In this document: in pieces, positions 49,394 through 59,742 of the stretch
Layout of the letters: the number at the start of each line of letters is the position of its first letter
How positions within the stretch are numbered: position 1 is the stretch's first letter
NCBI RefSeq assembly: GCF_014196055.1
Contig: NZ_JACICY010000003.1
Coordinates: 248,001-312,000, forward strand
Origin: Novosphingobium hassiacum
GTDB lineage: Bacteria; Pseudomonadota; Alphaproteobacteria; Sphingomonadales; Sphingomonadaceae
Length of the DNA: 64,000 nt
Reading direction: 5' to 3'
Translations under genes and position numbers: made by a program
Notes under the pieces: model-generated
What the model saw: the letters and a program-made list of their open reading frames with translations, nothing else
What the model was told of the DNA's origin: nothing
The model's database searches: none

Positions 49394-50209
49394 ATGAACG
49401 CTGAAGCGATCCATACCGAGGTCAAGGCGGAAACCACGCCGTACTTCGACGCGCCCCTGAAGATGAGCGCAAAGAACGTGTCGGTGTACTACGGCGACAA
49501 GCGGGCGATCGACGATGTCTCGATCGACATTCCACAACGCTACGTCACCGCGTTCATCGGCCCATCGGGCTGCGGCAAATCCACGTTCCTGCGCTCGCTC
49601 AACCGCATGAACGACACGATCGCCAACGCGCGTGTCGAAGGCGAAATCACGCTCGACGGCGATGACATCTATCGCTCAGGCATGGACGTCGTCCAGTTGC
49701 GCGCCCGGGTCGGAATGGTGTTCCAGAAACCGAACCCCTTCCCCAAGTCGATCTACGAAAACATCGCCTACGGCCCGCGCATCCACGGCATCACCGGATC
49801 GAAGGCCGAACTGGACGAGATCGTCGAACAGTCCCTCCGCCGCGCCGGTCTGTGGGACGAAGTCAAGGATCGCCTCGCCGACAGCGGCACCGCGCTCTCG
49901 GGCGGGCAGCAGCAGCGCCTGTGCATCGCGCGCGCCATCGCGGTCGATCCCGAAGTCATCCTGATGGACGAGCCTTGCTCGGCGCTCGACCCGATCGCCA
50001 CCGCACGGATCGAGGAACTGATCGACGACTTGCGCAGCCGCTATGCAATCGTCATCGTGACGCACTCGATGCAACAGGCCGCACGCGTTTCGCAGCGCAC
50101 GGCGTTCTTCCATCTTGGCAAGGTCGTCGAATACGGCAAAACTTCGGACATCTTCACCAATCCGCGTGAAGAGCGCACCAAGGATTATATCACCGGTCGC
50201 TACGGTTAA
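49394..50209 (+). CDS. pstB: Phosphate ABC transporter ATP-binding protein PstB
   Basis: The cytoplasmic ATPase of the Pst importer, 271 residues. Walker A is [20 protein letters not shown], the Q loop is [20 protein letters not shown], the ABC signature is [16 protein letters not shown] and Walker B is [13 protein letters not shown]. The H loop reads [12 protein letters not shown], characteristic of PstB. It follows pstA by one base and precedes phoU. Confidence 0.98.
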   Translation: MNAEAIHTEVKAETTPYFDAPLKMSAKNVSVYYGDKRAIDDVSIDIPQRYVTAFIGPSGCGKSTFLRSLNRMNDTIANARVEGEITLDGDDIYRSGMDVVQLRARVGMVFQKPNPFPKSIYENIAYGPRIHGITGSKAELDEIVEQSLRRAGLWDEVKDRLADSGTALSGGQQQRLCIARAIAVDPEVILMDEPCSALDPIATARIEELIDDLRSRYAIVIVTHSMQQAARVSQRTAFFHLGKVVEYGKTSDIFTNPREERTKDYITGRYG

Positions 50210-50231
50210 GCAGCGGGACGAGGAACGAGAC

Positions 50232-50915
50232 GTGGCTGAACACACCGTCAAGGCATTCGACGAGGACATCACCCGGCTGCGCGGCCTCGTCGCGGAAATG
50301 GGCGGCCTGGCCGAGCTCTCCGTCTCCGAAGCGATGGACGCGCTTGTCCGGGGCGATCACGATCTGGCGGCTGTCGTCATCGCGCGCGACAAGCGCATCG
50401 ACCAGCTCGAAGCCGAGGTCGACAGGCTCGCCATCCGCGTCCTCGCCCTGCGCGCACCGATGGCCGACGACCTGCGCGAAGTCATCGCAGCGCTCAAAAT
50501 CGCCGGCGTGATCGAACGCATCGGCGATTACGCCAAGAACATCGCCAAGCGTGTCGGCATCACCGAAGGCCGCCGCCGCTTCGAACCGCTCACCCTGATC
50601 CCGGCGATGAACGAACTCGCCGCCGAGATGGTCCACGACGTGCTGACTGCATTTGCCGCACGCGATCCGGTGGCCGCGACCGAGATCGTCCAGCGCGATG
50701 CCAAGGTCGATGCCTTCTACGATTCGATCTTCCGCAACCTGATCTCGTTCATGGTCGAAGACCCCTCCACGATCAGTTCGGCTGCGCAGCTGCTGTTCGT
50801 AGCGCGCAATATCGAACGCATCGGCGATCATGCCACCAACATCGCCGAAATGGTGTACTACGCCGCCACCGGCATGAACTTGCCCGATCGCGAGGAAGTC
50901 ATTCCGCCGGCCTAG
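50232..50915 (+). CDS. phoU: Phosphate transport system regulator PhoU
   Basis: PhoU signals phosphate sufficiency from Pst to PhoR and dampens uptake. The 227-residue protein consists of two PhoU three-helix repeats, each with the ERIGDYAKNIAKR- or ERIGDHATNIAEM-type metal-binding motif. Its GTG start at 50232 is preceded by the GGAACGAG purine stretch 22 bases after pstB. Length fits the family. Confidence 0.95.
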   Translation: MAEHTVKAFDEDITRLRGLVAEMGGLAELSVSEAMDALVRGDHDLAAVVIARDKRIDQLEAEVDRLAIRVLALRAPMADDLREVIAALKIAGVIERIGDYAKNIAKRVGITEGRRRFEPLTLIPAMNELAAEMVHDVLTAFAARDPVAATEIVQRDAKVDAFYDSIFRNLISFMVEDPSTISSAAQLLFVARNIERIGDHATNIAEMVYYAATGMNLPDREEVIPPA

Positions 50916-50932
50916 GTTCCGCCAAACCACCT

Positions 50933-51027
50933 CGTCATTGCGAGGACGCAAAGCCGACGAAGCAACCCAGAGTTCCTACGAACCGCATTGGATTGCTTCG
51001 CCCCGCTGCGCGCGGCTCGTAATGACG
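50933..51027. repeat. Imperfect inverted repeat between phoU and phoB (REP/MITE-like)
   Basis: The left arm CGTCATTGCGAGGACGCAA through GAAGCAACCC is mirrored by the right arm TGGATTGCTTCG through GGCTCGTAATGACG. The outer 8 bases and the inner GAAGCAA/TTGCTTC blocks pair well. The GTCATTGCGAG...GAAGCAA pattern recurs as an intergenic element in many alphaproteobacterial genomes. It fills most of the 213-base gap before phoB and could separate phoB expression from the upstream genes. Confidence 0.7.
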
Positions 51028-51070
51028 AATTCATTGGTCGTGTAGCAGCAATTGCCTTAAATCTCACCTT

Positions 51071-51089
51071 CGTCACACCACGGTAACAT
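51071..51089 (-). promoter_or_regulatory. Candidate degenerate Pho box upstream of phoB
   Basis: On the minus strand TGTTAC (51088-51083) and TGTGAC (51077-51072) are direct repeats 11 bases apart, the spacing of the Pho box at 45605, with one mismatch each to TGTCAC or TGTCAT. It is 40 bases before the phoB start but points the other way, so it is a weak candidate for autoregulation. Confidence 0.3.
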
Positions 51090-51128
51090 CCGTCGTGCTT
51101 CAGCAAGCTGACTGTCATGGAGGTTTGC

Positions 51129-51818
51129 GTGCCCGCCCCGAAACTGCTTCTGGTTGAAGACGACACGGCCTTGGCCGAACTGGTCGAATACCGCTTTCGC
51201 GGTGAAGGCTACGACGTGCGCACCACCGACGATGGCGACGAAGCGCTGTTGCTCGCCGCCGAAGACGCACCCGATCTGGTGCTGCTCGACTGGATGATCG
51301 GCGGGACCAGCGGCATCGAAGTGTGCCGCCGCCTGCGCCGCAACAAAGAGACCGCGCATGTCCCGATCATCATGCTCACCGCGCGCTCTGACGAAGACGA
51401 CCGCATCCGCGGCTTGGAAATCGGCGCGGACGACTACATCACCAAGCCGTTCTCCCCGCGCGAACTGATCGCGCGCGTCGGCGCGGTGCTGCGCCGTGTG
51501 CGCCCTGCCCTTGCAGGCGAAACGATCACCGTCGGCGATCTCTCGCTCGATCCCACCGCGCACCGTGTCATGCGCCGCGGCACGCCAATGAAGGTCGGCC
51601 CCACCGAATTCCGCCTCCTGCGCCACTTCATGGAACACCCCGGTCGCGTGTTCTCGCGCGGGCAGCTGCTCGATGCGGTATGGGGCAGCGGCAGCGACAT
51701 CGAACTGCGCACGGTCGACGTCCACATCCGCCGCCTGCGCCAAGCCGTGGCGGTCCCCGGTGCTGCCGATCCCGTCCGCACAGTGCGCTCGGCCGGCTAC
51801 GCGCTCGAAGGGGTCTAA
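51129..51818 (+). CDS. phoB: Phosphate regulon response regulator PhoB
   Basis: OmpR/PhoB-type activator of 229 residues. The receiver domain has LLLVEDDTALAELVEYRF, phosphoacceptor Asp54 in LVLLDWMIGG and IIMLTARSDE, then DDYITKPFSPREL. The winged-helix output domain includes VGPTEFRLLRHFMEHPGRVF, RTVDVHIRRLRQAV and the wing ending RSAGYALEG. A GTG at 51129 with GGAGG upstream is chosen over an ATG at 51117 that overlaps that RBS. Confidence 0.95.
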   Translation: MPAPKLLLVEDDTALAELVEYRFRGEGYDVRTTDDGDEALLLAAEDAPDLVLLDWMIGGTSGIEVCRRLRRNKETAHVPIIMLTARSDEDDRIRGLEIGADDYITKPFSPRELIARVGAVLRRVRPALAGETITVGDLSLDPTAHRVMRRGTPMKVGPTEFRLLRHFMEHPGRVFSRGQLLDAVWGSGSDIELRTVDVHIRRLRQAVAVPGAADPVRTVRSAGYALEGV

Positions 51819-53281
51819 CGGTTCAAGCGCTTCAGTGCGGCGTTGTAGTCGAGCACTCCCGCGTTCTCAGTGCACGGCCCCGGTCTGATCAGCAGACAGT
51901 ACTGCTGTTCGAACAGCGGCTTCTTTGGTGACATGCACCGCACGAAACGATAGCGCGAAGGCAGTTCGGCCATGTGCTCTGCCGGCGCGACCACGACATT
52001 GTAGCGCGCCTGACCCGCAGTCGCCTCATTCCGCGTGGCCAACAGCAAAGTCGGCACCGGGCGGTTGAGCACTGCGCGCGAAACAAACGGAACGTCTCGG
52101 ATCCGATAGGTCGCAAAGCCGCACAGCCCTGGCTGCTCGCGCACGGCCCGCATCGTTCGCAAGGGTGCCTTCCCGACGCCCCAGTTGATGCTGAACGGCT
52201 CGACCGCGGCCACCTGCACCGAACCGGCAAACCAAAGCACCAGCAAAACTGCGACGGTTTTCGGGCCAAGCGCTTTCCCCCTGCCCCGCGCCAGCCATTC
52301 GGCCAGATCGACAGATCCGATTGCCGCCAAGAGGGCCAGAAGCGACACGGCGAGCAGGATGAACCGGTATTCCTTGTGACCGATGGCCGAATGGATGGCG
52401 ATGACCATCAGCGCGGTCAGCAGCAGCATCGGGTAGCGCCGCGCGCCCAAAATCGCCGACGGCAGCAGCGCAATTGCCAGATATTGCCACTGCCATGCAA
52501 GGACGCGCAGATACCAGTCTGCCGTCTCGACCCCGTAATCGTGGCTACGATTCTCTACGACATTGGCGACAAGGTTGCGCGCGATCCAAGCCAGCGGCGG
52601 CTGCCCCATCGCTCCATTGGCAAGCACATCGCAGGCTATCGCGCCCGACGCGCCGACCAGCAATGGGACCCATGCCTTGCGAATGTCGATGCGCCCCGCC
52701 CACAGGAATGGGATCGCCAGCGCTGGACCGAGCGGGAAGCGCGTGATGAAGCCAAGCCCCAGCAGGAAGCCGGCCAGCGCCAGACCCGCGCCACCGCGCT
52801 CACGAAAGCGGTAAAGCAGCGCAAGGCCCGGCAAGATCGCGATCACCGACAGCGTATCGCTCGACGTGCGCGGGGCGAAATAGGCAAAGTCGATCCAGAC
52901 CTCCGCGACGAAACCTGCCACGATGGCATGACGTCTACTGACACGCAGCCCCAGCGACCAACCCGCCCACACCGATCCCAGCGACAAGCACGCCATAAAT
53001 AGCCGTGGCAGCACCAGATGCAGTTCGCCCGCCGGGTCCAGCGCATGTCCCAGCCACACCGGCCCCAGCAGAACGAGCGGGATTAGCCAGCTGCGAATGC
53101 CCAGCCTGATGTCCCAGGTACGTATCCAGTCGCCCGTGACTAACCCGTAGGCCGGCTCGATATATTGCCAGACCTCGTCGGCCTGGTGGTAGACCGTGAA
53201 CAGCGCGATCGGCACGCGCAGCGCAAGCGCCAACACCATCAACCATGCCAGTGCCGGATCGAGCCTGAATCTGTCTCCCAT
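51815..53281 (-). CDS. GT22 (ALG9/PIG-B-like) mannosyltransferase, membrane
   Basis: A 488-residue multi-pass membrane glycosyltransferase. The first periplasmic loop has the GT22/GT-C acidic motif VYHQADEVWQYIEPAYGLVT followed by TWDIRLGIRSWLIPLVL. The eukaryotic family hallmark HKEYRFILL appears near residue 310. About ten hydrophobic helices are visible. Family members transfer mannose from polyprenyl-phosphate mannose; which glycan is made is not shown. It overlaps the convergent phoB end by 4 bases. Confidence 0.85.
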   Translation of the reverse strand: MGDRFRLDPALAWLMVLALALRVPIALFTVYHQADEVWQYIEPAYGLVTGDWIRTWDIRLGIRSWLIPLVLLGPVWLGHALDPAGELHLVLPRLFMACLSLGSVWAGWSLGLRVSRRHAIVAGFVAEVWIDFAYFAPRTSSDTLSVIAILPGLALLYRFRERGGAGLALAGFLLGLGFITRFPLGPALAIPFLWAGRIDIRKAWVPLLVGASGAIACDVLANGAMGQPPLAWIARNLVANVVENRSHDYGVETADWYLRVLAWQWQYLAIALLPSAILGARRYPMLLLTALMVIAIHSAIGHKEYRFILLAVSLLALLAAIGSVDLAEWLARGRGKALGPKTVAVLLVLWFAGSVQVAAVEPFSINWGVGKAPLRTMRAVREQPGLCGFATYRIRDVPFVSRAVLNRPVPTLLLATRNEATAGQARYNVVVAPAEHMAELPSRYRFVRCMSPKKPLFEQQYCLLIRPGPCTENAGVLDYNAALKRLNR

Positions 53282-53309
53282 ATCGACCAGCCCCCCGACT
53301 GCGCCCGAG

Positions 53310-53588
53310 CTAGCTCGAGTGGCCGAAGTACGTCGTCAGGTCGAGATCCGCGACCGTGATCCATTCGTTGAAATAGTTGGCATAGAAGAACGCGAACATC
53401 AGCGCCGACAGGATCGTCGCACGTAACGCGATCCGGCGTGGCGCGAAGTTACCTGGCGCGCTGTCGACTTGCCCCGGCACTTTGGCCGCGCCCAGTTCGT
53501 CATGCGTGCGCACCCCGAACGGCAGCACGATGAACGCCGCCATCACCCAGAACAGCGCATAGATCGCGATGATCGACGTAATCTTCAT
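53310..53588 (-). CDS. DUF1467 family membrane protein
   Basis: A 92-residue protein with two transmembrane helices: ITSIIAIYALFWVMAAFIVL and LRATILSALMFAFFYANYF. Between them is the family motif LPFGVRTHDELGAAKVPGQV. Function unknown. Its position 6 bases after rnj is conserved in sphingomonads as I recall. The C-terminus TTYFGHSS is short and polar. Confidence 0.9.
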   Translation of the reverse strand: MKITSIIAIYALFWVMAAFIVLPFGVRTHDELGAAKVPGQVDSAPGNFAPRRIALRATILSALMFAFFYANYFNEWITVADLDLTTYFGHSS

Positions 53589-53594
53589 GACGCC

Positions 53595-55247
53595 TCAGCC
53601 TTCCCGCAGCATTACCTGGACGACCGACTTCTTGCCCGACCAGCGCTGTCCGGTGCGCCGTACCGCAAGCCGAACGGCTTCGGCAACCGCCACGCGGTCG
53701 CGCTTGCGGTCGCCCTTCAGCTTGCGCAAGGCTTCGGCCGTCTCCACCTTGGCGTCCGCCACGAACGCTTCCATATCCTCGTCGAGCGGGATGCCCAACG
53801 TGGCCACCTCGACATCGGAAGCCAGCTGCCCATCGCGCCGCACCGCCAGCGCCACGGTGATCAGCCCGCTTTCCGAAATCTTGCGCCGCGCGATGATCGC
53901 CTCACCGTTGGCGGGTGAAATGATGTCGCCATCGAGGATCAACCGCCCCGCGCGCTCTTCCGACAGTTTCTTCGGCCCGTTCGGCGCAAGCCGGATCAGG
54001 TCGCCGTTCTTCTGCATGATCGCGCGCGGAATGCCCTCGTCGAGCCCCAGTTGCGCCTGCTCGGCCATGTGCCGAATCTCGCCATGCACAGGCACCAGAA
54101 TCTCGGGCCGGATCCAGTCGTAGAGTGCAACCAGTTCGGGCCGCCCCGGATGCCCTGACACATGGATCATCGACTGGCGGTCGGTGACGATCCGCACGCC
54201 CTTGTCGACCAGCGAATTCATGATGCGTCCGATGGCCAGTTCGTTACCCGGAATCTGACGGCTCGAGAACAGCACCACGTCACCGCTTTCCAGCTTGATC
54301 GGATGCTGCTCGCCCGCCATCCGTCCCAGCGCAGCACGCGGCTCGCCCTGCCCGCCCGTGGCCAGCACCAGCAGTTCACCACGCGGCACGCCCATCGCAT
54401 CGTCGATGTGAACAATCGGCGGCAACCCTTTCAGATAGCCGCACGATTTCGCAACGCGAATGATCCGGTCGAGCGACCTTCCTGCCACGCACAACTGCCG
54501 CCCGGTCGCCTCGGCCACCTCCCCCAGCGTCTGCAAGCGCGCCACATTGGATGCAAACGTGGTCACGACGACCCGCCGCCCCTTCTGAGCCGCCACGGCT
54601 TCCATCAGCCCAGCGCGCACTTCGCCTTCCGAGCCCGACGCGTTTGGATTGAATACGTTGGTGGAATCGCAGACCAGCGCAAGGATGCCCTCATCCCCGA
54701 TGGCAGTCAGCTCCTCTTCGGTCGCAGGCGTTCCGATGCGCGGCTCGTCGTCCAGCTTCCAGTCGCCGGTGTGAAATATCTTGCCGTGAGGCGTATCGAT
54801 CAGCAGTGCGTTGCCCTCGGCAATCGAGTGCGCCAGCGGCACATAGCGGATGCCGAACGGCCCCAGCTCGAACCGATCGAGATGGTCGATGACATTGAGT
54901 TCGACCTCCTTCTCGATCCCGGCCTCGACCAGCTTCTCGTGCACCAGCTTGGCCGTAAACGGCGTCGCGTAAAGCGGCACGCCCAGGTCCTGCGCGAAAT
55001 ACGGCACAGCGCCGATGTGGTCCTCGTGCGCATGCGTCAGCACTACGCCGATGAGATCGTCCAAGCGCTGCTCGATGAAATCGAGATCGGCAAACACCAG
55101 ATCCACGCCCGGATAATGCGGGTCGGCAAAGGTCATGCCCAGGTCGACCATCAGCCACTTGCCGTCGCACCCGTAAAGGTTGACGTTCATCCCGATCTCG
55201 CCTGAACCACCCAGCGCGAGAAACAGCAGTTCCTTGCCCGGCTTCAT
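53595..55247 (-). CDS. rnj: Ribonuclease J
   Basis: A metallo-beta-lactamase/beta-CASP RNase with endo- and 5'-exonuclease activity in mRNA decay and rRNA processing. The 550-residue protein has [14 protein letters not shown] at the start, the catalytic [14 protein letters not shown] (HxHxDH), [12 protein letters not shown], and the beta-CASP motifs [14 protein letters not shown] and [10 protein letters not shown], then [11 protein letters not shown]. Alphaproteobacteria have RNase J together with RNase E. Its ATG overlaps the coaX stop (ATGA). Confidence 0.97.
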   Translation of the reverse strand: MKPGKELLFLALGGSGEIGMNVNLYGCDGKWLMVDLGMTFADPHYPGVDLVFADLDFIEQRLDDLIGVVLTHAHEDHIGAVPYFAQDLGVPLYATPFTAKLVHEKLVEAGIEKEVELNVIDHLDRFELGPFGIRYVPLAHSIAEGNALLIDTPHGKIFHTGDWKLDDEPRIGTPATEEELTAIGDEGILALVCDSTNVFNPNASGSEGEVRAGLMEAVAAQKGRRVVVTTFASNVARLQTLGEVAEATGRQLCVAGRSLDRIIRVAKSCGYLKGLPPIVHIDDAMGVPRGELLVLATGGQGEPRAALGRMAGEQHPIKLESGDVVLFSSRQIPGNELAIGRIMNSLVDKGVRIVTDRQSMIHVSGHPGRPELVALYDWIRPEILVPVHGEIRHMAEQAQLGLDEGIPRAIMQKNGDLIRLAPNGPKKLSEERAGRLILDGDIISPANGEAIIARRKISESGLITVALAVRRDGQLASDVEVATLGIPLDEDMEAFVADAKVETAEALRKLKGDRKRDRVAVAEAVRLAVRRTGQRWSGKKSVVQVMLREG

Positions 55248-56026
55248 GACAGCGCCACGCGCTCTGCCAGAATGGCAAGACCATCAAGCGTCAGGTCATT
55301 GTCCACATGATCGAAGATGTCGGTGTGATCGCCGAACAGCACGGCGAGGCCGCCCGTCGCGACGACCTTGGCCGGACGGCCGATTTCGGCGCGGATGCGG
55401 GCAATCAGGCCCTCCATCATCGCCACGTAGCCCCAGAAAACGCCAATATGCATCTGATCCTCAGTATTCCGTCCGATCACGCTCTTGGTGCGCGTCGGAG
55501 CCTCAATGGCGATGCGCGGCAGCTTGGCCGTCGCGTTCACCAGAGCGTCGAGTGAAAGGTTGATGCCGGGCGCGATGATCCCGCCTTTGTAGGCACCGTT
55601 GAAGTCTACCACATCGAATGTGGTGGCTGTTCCGAAATCGACAACGATCAGGTCGCCGGGATATCTGGCATGCGCGGCAATCGCGTTGACCGCGCGGTCC
55701 GCGCCCAGCGAGCGGGGCTCGTCGACATCGGCCTCAAAGCCCCATTCGACCGGTGGTTCCCCCGCGATCATCGGGTCTAGCCCGAAGTACTTCTGCGCCA
55801 GTACGGTCAGGTTATGCAAAGCGCGCGGCACCACAGTCGAAATCAGGATCTGGTCGACCGCCTTGGGATCGAACCCCTGCAGTTGCATCAGTTGCAGCAG
55901 CCACACCGCGTACTCGTCCGCTGTCCGCCGTGGGTCAGTCGCCACGCGCCAGCGCGATTTGTTCACCCGGCCCTCGAACAGCGCGAAGACGATGTTGGTA
56001 TTGCCGACATCAACCGCCAGAAGCAT
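55244..56026 (-). CDS. coaX: Type III pantothenate kinase
   Basis: CoaX phosphorylates pantothenate in the first step of CoA synthesis and is insensitive to CoA feedback. The 260-residue protein starts [19 protein letters not shown] with the phosphate-binding loop. It continues with [19 protein letters not shown] and [14 protein letters not shown], then [11 protein letters not shown] and [11 protein letters not shown]. An upstream reading to 56206 is not homologous. The start overlaps birA by 17 bases. With coaD at 22 kb, two CoA genes are in the window. Confidence 0.95.
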   Translation of the reverse strand: MLLAVDVGNTNIVFALFEGRVNKSRWRVATDPRRTADEYAVWLLQLMQLQGFDPKAVDQILISTVVPRALHNLTVLAQKYFGLDPMIAGEPPVEWGFEADVDEPRSLGADRAVNAIAAHARYPGDLIVVDFGTATTFDVVDFNGAYKGGIIAPGINLSLDALVNATAKLPRIAIEAPTRTKSVIGRNTEDQMHIGVFWGYVAMMEGLIARIRAEIGRPAKVVATGGLAVLFGDHTDIFDHVDNDLTLDGLAILAERVALS

Positions 56027-56741
56027 GAGAACCCACCATTTCCATATCGCCCGCGTGGATGGCACGGACCGCCCCATCCGCCAAGCGCAGAAGGGCCACG
56101 CCGTCCTCGTCGATGCCGCCGAACGCCCCCACGATCTCGCCATGGTCGCGGTCCTTGACCGAGAACAGCGTACCCACCGGCATCGCCCGCGCCAACCAGC
56201 GCTCACGCAAAAGCGGCCACTCGCCCTGATGCCAGCGCGTCATCACATCGGCAAAATGCCTGCCAAGCGCCGCTGCAAAATCGTCGCGCGCCACGGTGAA
56301 GCCCAATCCACCGAGCGACGTGGTCCGCCGGCCCTCGACCTCTGGCGCCTGCGCCAGATTGACGCCAATCCCCACGACCACCGCATCGCCCTGCCGCTCG
56401 AGCAGGATGCCGGCCAGCTTGGCCTCACCCACCAGCAGATCGTTCGGCCACTTCAGCACCAGCCCCTTCAGACCCGGCGCGCAATCGATCAAGGCATCGT
56501 GCACCGCAACGCCCGTGATCAGCGCCAGCGTCTGCGGCAGCGGGTCCGCGCTGCGCAATCGGACGACGCTCGATCCCATGAAGTTGCCGAAGCCATCGAA
56601 CCATACCCGACCGGCGCGTCCACGCCCGGCGCTCTGCCGGTCGGCCACCAGCCAGTGCCCCTCAGCGACAACCCCACCCCCGGCCAGACGCGCCAGCAGC
56701 GCGCCATTGGTCGAGGGAATTTCGGCGATGGTTTCGATCAA
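56010..56741 (-). CDS. birA: Biotin--[acetyl-CoA-carboxylase] ligase
   Basis: BirA attaches biotin to carboxyl carrier proteins. The 243-residue protein lacks the N-terminal HTH, so it is a mono-functional ligase. Motifs are [28 protein letters not shown] for biotinyl-AMP, [20 protein letters not shown] and [12 protein letters not shown]. The only nearby start in frame is a TTG at 56741, 2 bases after nuoN; this matches where homologues begin. The location after nuoN is typical of alphaproteobacteria. Confidence 0.92.
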   Translation of the reverse strand: MIETIAEIPSTNGALLARLAGGGVVAEGHWLVADRQSAGRGRAGRVWFDGFGNFMGSSVVRLRSADPLPQTLALITGVAVHDALIDCAPGLKGLVLKWPNDLLVGEAKLAGILLERQGDAVVVGIGVNLAQAPEVEGRRTTSLGGLGFTVARDDFAAALGRHFADVMTRWHQGEWPLLRERWLARAMPVGTLFSVKDRDHGEIVGAFGGIDEDGVALLRLADGAVRAIHAGDMEMVGSHASGG

Positions 56742-56743
56742 AT

Positions 56744-58207
56744 CTAGTACGCGTAGAACAGCGCGGCGGCGGCATTGTCCGCCAGCGCGCCGAGGCACTT
56801 GGTCCCAAGATAGGCCAGCGGCGAGTTCGCCAGCACTGCCAGCACCAGCAGCATGGTGTGCGACAGTTCGCCCTTGCCCCGGACCTTGTCGATCGCCTCG
56901 TCGAAGTACATCACTTTGACGACCTTGAGGTAGTAGAACGCGCCGATCACCGAAGCCGCGATACCGATTGCCGCCAGCGCGATGAAATCGGCCTGAACCG
57001 CAGCCTTGAACACCACGAACTTGCCCCAGAACCCGAACAGCGGCGGAATACCCGCAAGGCTGAACATCACCGACGCCAGTGAAAGTGCCAGCCAAGGCCG
57101 CGTCTTCGAAAGCCCCGCAAGATCCGAGATCGCCTCGACCTGATCGCCGTTTTCGTCGCGCAACAGGAGGATCACGACAAACCCTGCCACCGACATCGCG
57201 ACGTAGATCGCGAGATAGACCAGCATAGCCGAAGCGCCTTGCTGCGTCGCCACGGCAAGCCCTATCAGGATGAAACCGACGTTGTTGATCGACGAATAGG
57301 CCATCAGGCGCTTGATGTTATTCTGCCCGATCGCGCCCAGTGCACCGATCACTATCGATAGCAGCGAGGCGAAGATTACCACTTGCTGCCACGCGAACGT
57401 CTGCTGCCCGAATGCTTCGAGGCTGACCCGCATCAGCAGGCCTAGTGCGGCGACCTTGGGTGCCGTCGCAAAGAACGTCGTCACCGGCGTCGGCGCGCCT
57501 TCGTAGACGTCGGGCGTCCACATGTGGAACGGCGCAGCGCTGATCTTGAAGGCGAGACCCGCCAGCACGAAGATCACGCCGAACAGCGCGCCCGTCGCCA
57601 TCTGGCCCGACAGCGCGTCGTGGATCCCGGCAAAACTCGTGCCCCCGGTGAAACCGTAGATCAAGCTGACGCCGAACAGCAGGATGCCCGAGGCGAGCGA
57701 TCCGAGCACGAAGTACTTGAGGCCCGCTTCGGCCGAGCGCTCATCCGTACGCAGGAACGAGGCCATGACGTAAGCCGAAAGGCTGTTGAGTTCGAGGCCG
57801 ATGTACAGCGTCAGCAGATCGCCTGCCGAGACCATCATGCCCATGCCGAGCGATGCGAACATCACGAGCAGCGGGAGTTCGGCGCGCATCGCCTTGAAGC
57901 GGTCGAAGAACGCAGGCGCGACGATCAGCGTGACGCCAGCGCCAGCATAGATCAGCAGCTTGCCGAACGCGGCGAAAGCATCGGCGCGATACTGTCCGCC
58001 GAACGCCTCGGTGTCCGGCCCCATCGCCCCGGCCCACAGCGCAGGCGCGACAAGGAAAGCACAGGCGGTCAGCACAGCGACAGCGGCAATCGAAATGGCG
58101 CGCGAGGCTTTGTCACCGGCCCATGCGGCGACCAGCAACAGGATCAATCCCGCAACCGAAAGCAGCGTCTCGGGGGCGACAAGCCAGAGCGAACGGGCGA
58201 AATCCAT
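56744..58207 (-). CDS. nuoN: NADH-quinone oxidoreductase subunit N
   Basis: An antiporter-like proton-pumping membrane subunit of complex I. The 487-residue protein has about 14 hydrophobic helices and the family core LTLYIGLELNSLSAYVMASF (helix with the key glutamate), YFVLGSLASGILLFGVSLIY and RLMAYSSINNVGFILIGL. Its ATG overlaps the nuoM TGA by one base (TGATG). Last nuo gene of the operon, followed directly by birA. Confidence 0.97.
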   Translation of the reverse strand: MDFARSLWLVAPETLLSVAGLILLLVAAWAGDKASRAISIAAVAVLTACAFLVAPALWAGAMGPDTEAFGGQYRADAFAAFGKLLIYAGAGVTLIVAPAFFDRFKAMRAELPLLVMFASLGMGMMVSAGDLLTLYIGLELNSLSAYVMASFLRTDERSAEAGLKYFVLGSLASGILLFGVSLIYGFTGGTSFAGIHDALSGQMATGALFGVIFVLAGLAFKISAAPFHMWTPDVYEGAPTPVTTFFATAPKVAALGLLMRVSLEAFGQQTFAWQQVVIFASLLSIVIGALGAIGQNNIKRLMAYSSINNVGFILIGLAVATQQGASAMLVYLAIYVAMSVAGFVVILLLRDENGDQVEAISDLAGLSKTRPWLALSLASVMFSLAGIPPLFGFWGKFVVFKAAVQADFIALAAIGIAASVIGAFYYLKVVKVMYFDEAIDKVRGKGELSHTMLLVLAVLANSPLAYLGTKCLGALADNAAAALFYAY

Positions 58208-59742
58208 CAGTGCGCCCCCCCATGGGCCATATTCTCATGAGCAGCAGGCTTGGCCGCGCCCATCTTCACGTCGGCATCGCCCTTGGGCTTGGCCTGCGCA
58301 AGACGCGCGTCGAGCGCCGCGATATCCTTGCGCATCGGCGCGAGGAAGCTTTCCGGATACACGCCCATCCACAGCACAACAACCGCCAGCGGCACCATCA
58401 TTGCCCACTCGCGCTTGTCGAGATCGGGCATCGCGGCGGCATCTGCGTTCTTTTGAACGCCATAGGCCACGCGGCGGTAGAGATAAAGCATGTAGGCCGC
58501 GCCCAGGATGATGCCCGTGGTGCAGACCAGCGCCACCCAGCTCGAAATCTGGTAGATGCCGATCAGCGACAGGAACTCACCGACGAACCCGCTCGTGCCC
58601 GGAAGGCCGATCGAGGCCATCGTGAACAGCAGGAAAAACACCGAATAGCGCGGCATGTTGATCGACAAACCGCCATAACGGTCGATCTCACGCGTGTGCA
58701 GGCGGTCGTAGATCACGCCGACGCACAGGAACAGCGCACCAGCGACGAGACCGTGGCTCAGCATCACGATCATCGAGCCTTCGAGGCCCTGTACGTTGAA
58801 CGCAAACAACCCGACCGTCACGATCGCCATGTGCGCGACCGACGAATAGGCGATCAGCTTCTTCATATCGGTCTGCACCAGCGCGATCAGCGAAGTGATC
58901 ACCACCGCCGCCATCGACAGGCCGAAGATCAGCGGCGCAAACTGCGCCGAGGCTTCGGGGAACATCGGCAGCGAGAAGCGGATGAAGCCGTAGCCGCCCA
59001 TCTTGAGCAGAACGCCTGCCAGAATGACGGAGCCACCGGTCGGCGCCTGAACGTGCGCGTCTGGCAACCAGGTGTGCACGGGCCACATCGGCATCTTGAC
59101 CGCGAAGCTGGCGAAGAACGCCAGCCACAGCCACGTCTGTGCGTGAACCGGGAAGTTGTAGGCCATCAGCGTCGGAATGTCGGTCGTGCCCGCAGCGTTC
59201 GCCATCCAGAACATCGCGATCAGCATCAGCACCGAGCCGAGCAGCGTGTAGAGGAAGAACTTGTAGCTGGCGTAGATGCGATCCGCACCGCCCCAGACGC
59301 CGATGATCAGGTACATCGGGATCAGGCCGGCTTCGAACATGATGTAGAACAGGAACAGATCCTGCGCCGCAAACACGCCGATCATCAGCGTTTCCATGAC
59401 GAGGAACGCCGCGTAATATTCGCCCTGACGCTTGTCGATCGAGGTCCAGCTGGCCCCGATGCACACCGGCATCAGGAACACCGTCAACGCGATCAGCATC
59501 AGCGCGATACCGTCGATGCCGAGCTTCCACGAGAAGCCCGCGAACAGCGCCGCGCTTTCGGTGAACTGCCACTGCGCGCCGCCGATGTCGTAATTCGCCC
59601 ACAAGATCATGCCGAGCACGAAGTCGATGAACGTCGCGATCAAGGCCACGCTGCGCGCCTGTTCGCGCGGAACGACAAGGCAGGCAACCGCTGCCACCAG
59701 CGGCACCAGCAGCATCAGCGAAAGGATCGGAAAGCCCATCAT
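58207..59742 (-). CDS. nuoM: NADH-quinone oxidoreductase subunit M
   Basis: The 511-residue antiporter-like subunit, between NuoN and NuoL in the membrane arm. It contains [21 protein letters not shown] with the proton-path glutamate, [20 protein letters not shown], and [20 protein letters not shown]. The C-terminal tail is His-rich only at the very end ([10 protein letters not shown]). It overlaps nuoL by 4 bases. Confidence 0.97.
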   Translation of the reverse strand: MMGFPILSLMLLVPLVAAVACLVVPREQARSVALIATFIDFVLGMILWANYDIGGAQWQFTESAALFAGFSWKLGIDGIALMLIALTVFLMPVCIGASWTSIDKRQGEYYAAFLVMETLMIGVFAAQDLFLFYIMFEAGLIPMYLIIGVWGGADRIYASYKFFLYTLLGSVLMLIAMFWMANAAGTTDIPTLMAYNFPVHAQTWLWLAFFASFAVKMPMWPVHTWLPDAHVQAPTGGSVILAGVLLKMGGYGFIRFSLPMFPEASAQFAPLIFGLSMAAVVITSLIALVQTDMKKLIAYSSVAHMAIVTVGLFAFNVQGLEGSMIVMLSHGLVAGALFLCVGVIYDRLHTREIDRYGGLSINMPRYSVFFLLFTMASIGLPGTSGFVGEFLSLIGIYQISSWVALVCTTGIILGAAYMLYLYRRVAYGVQKNADAAAMPDLDKREWAMMVPLAVVVLWMGVYPESFLAPMRKDIAALDARLAQAKPKGDADVKMGAAKPAAHENMAHGGAH

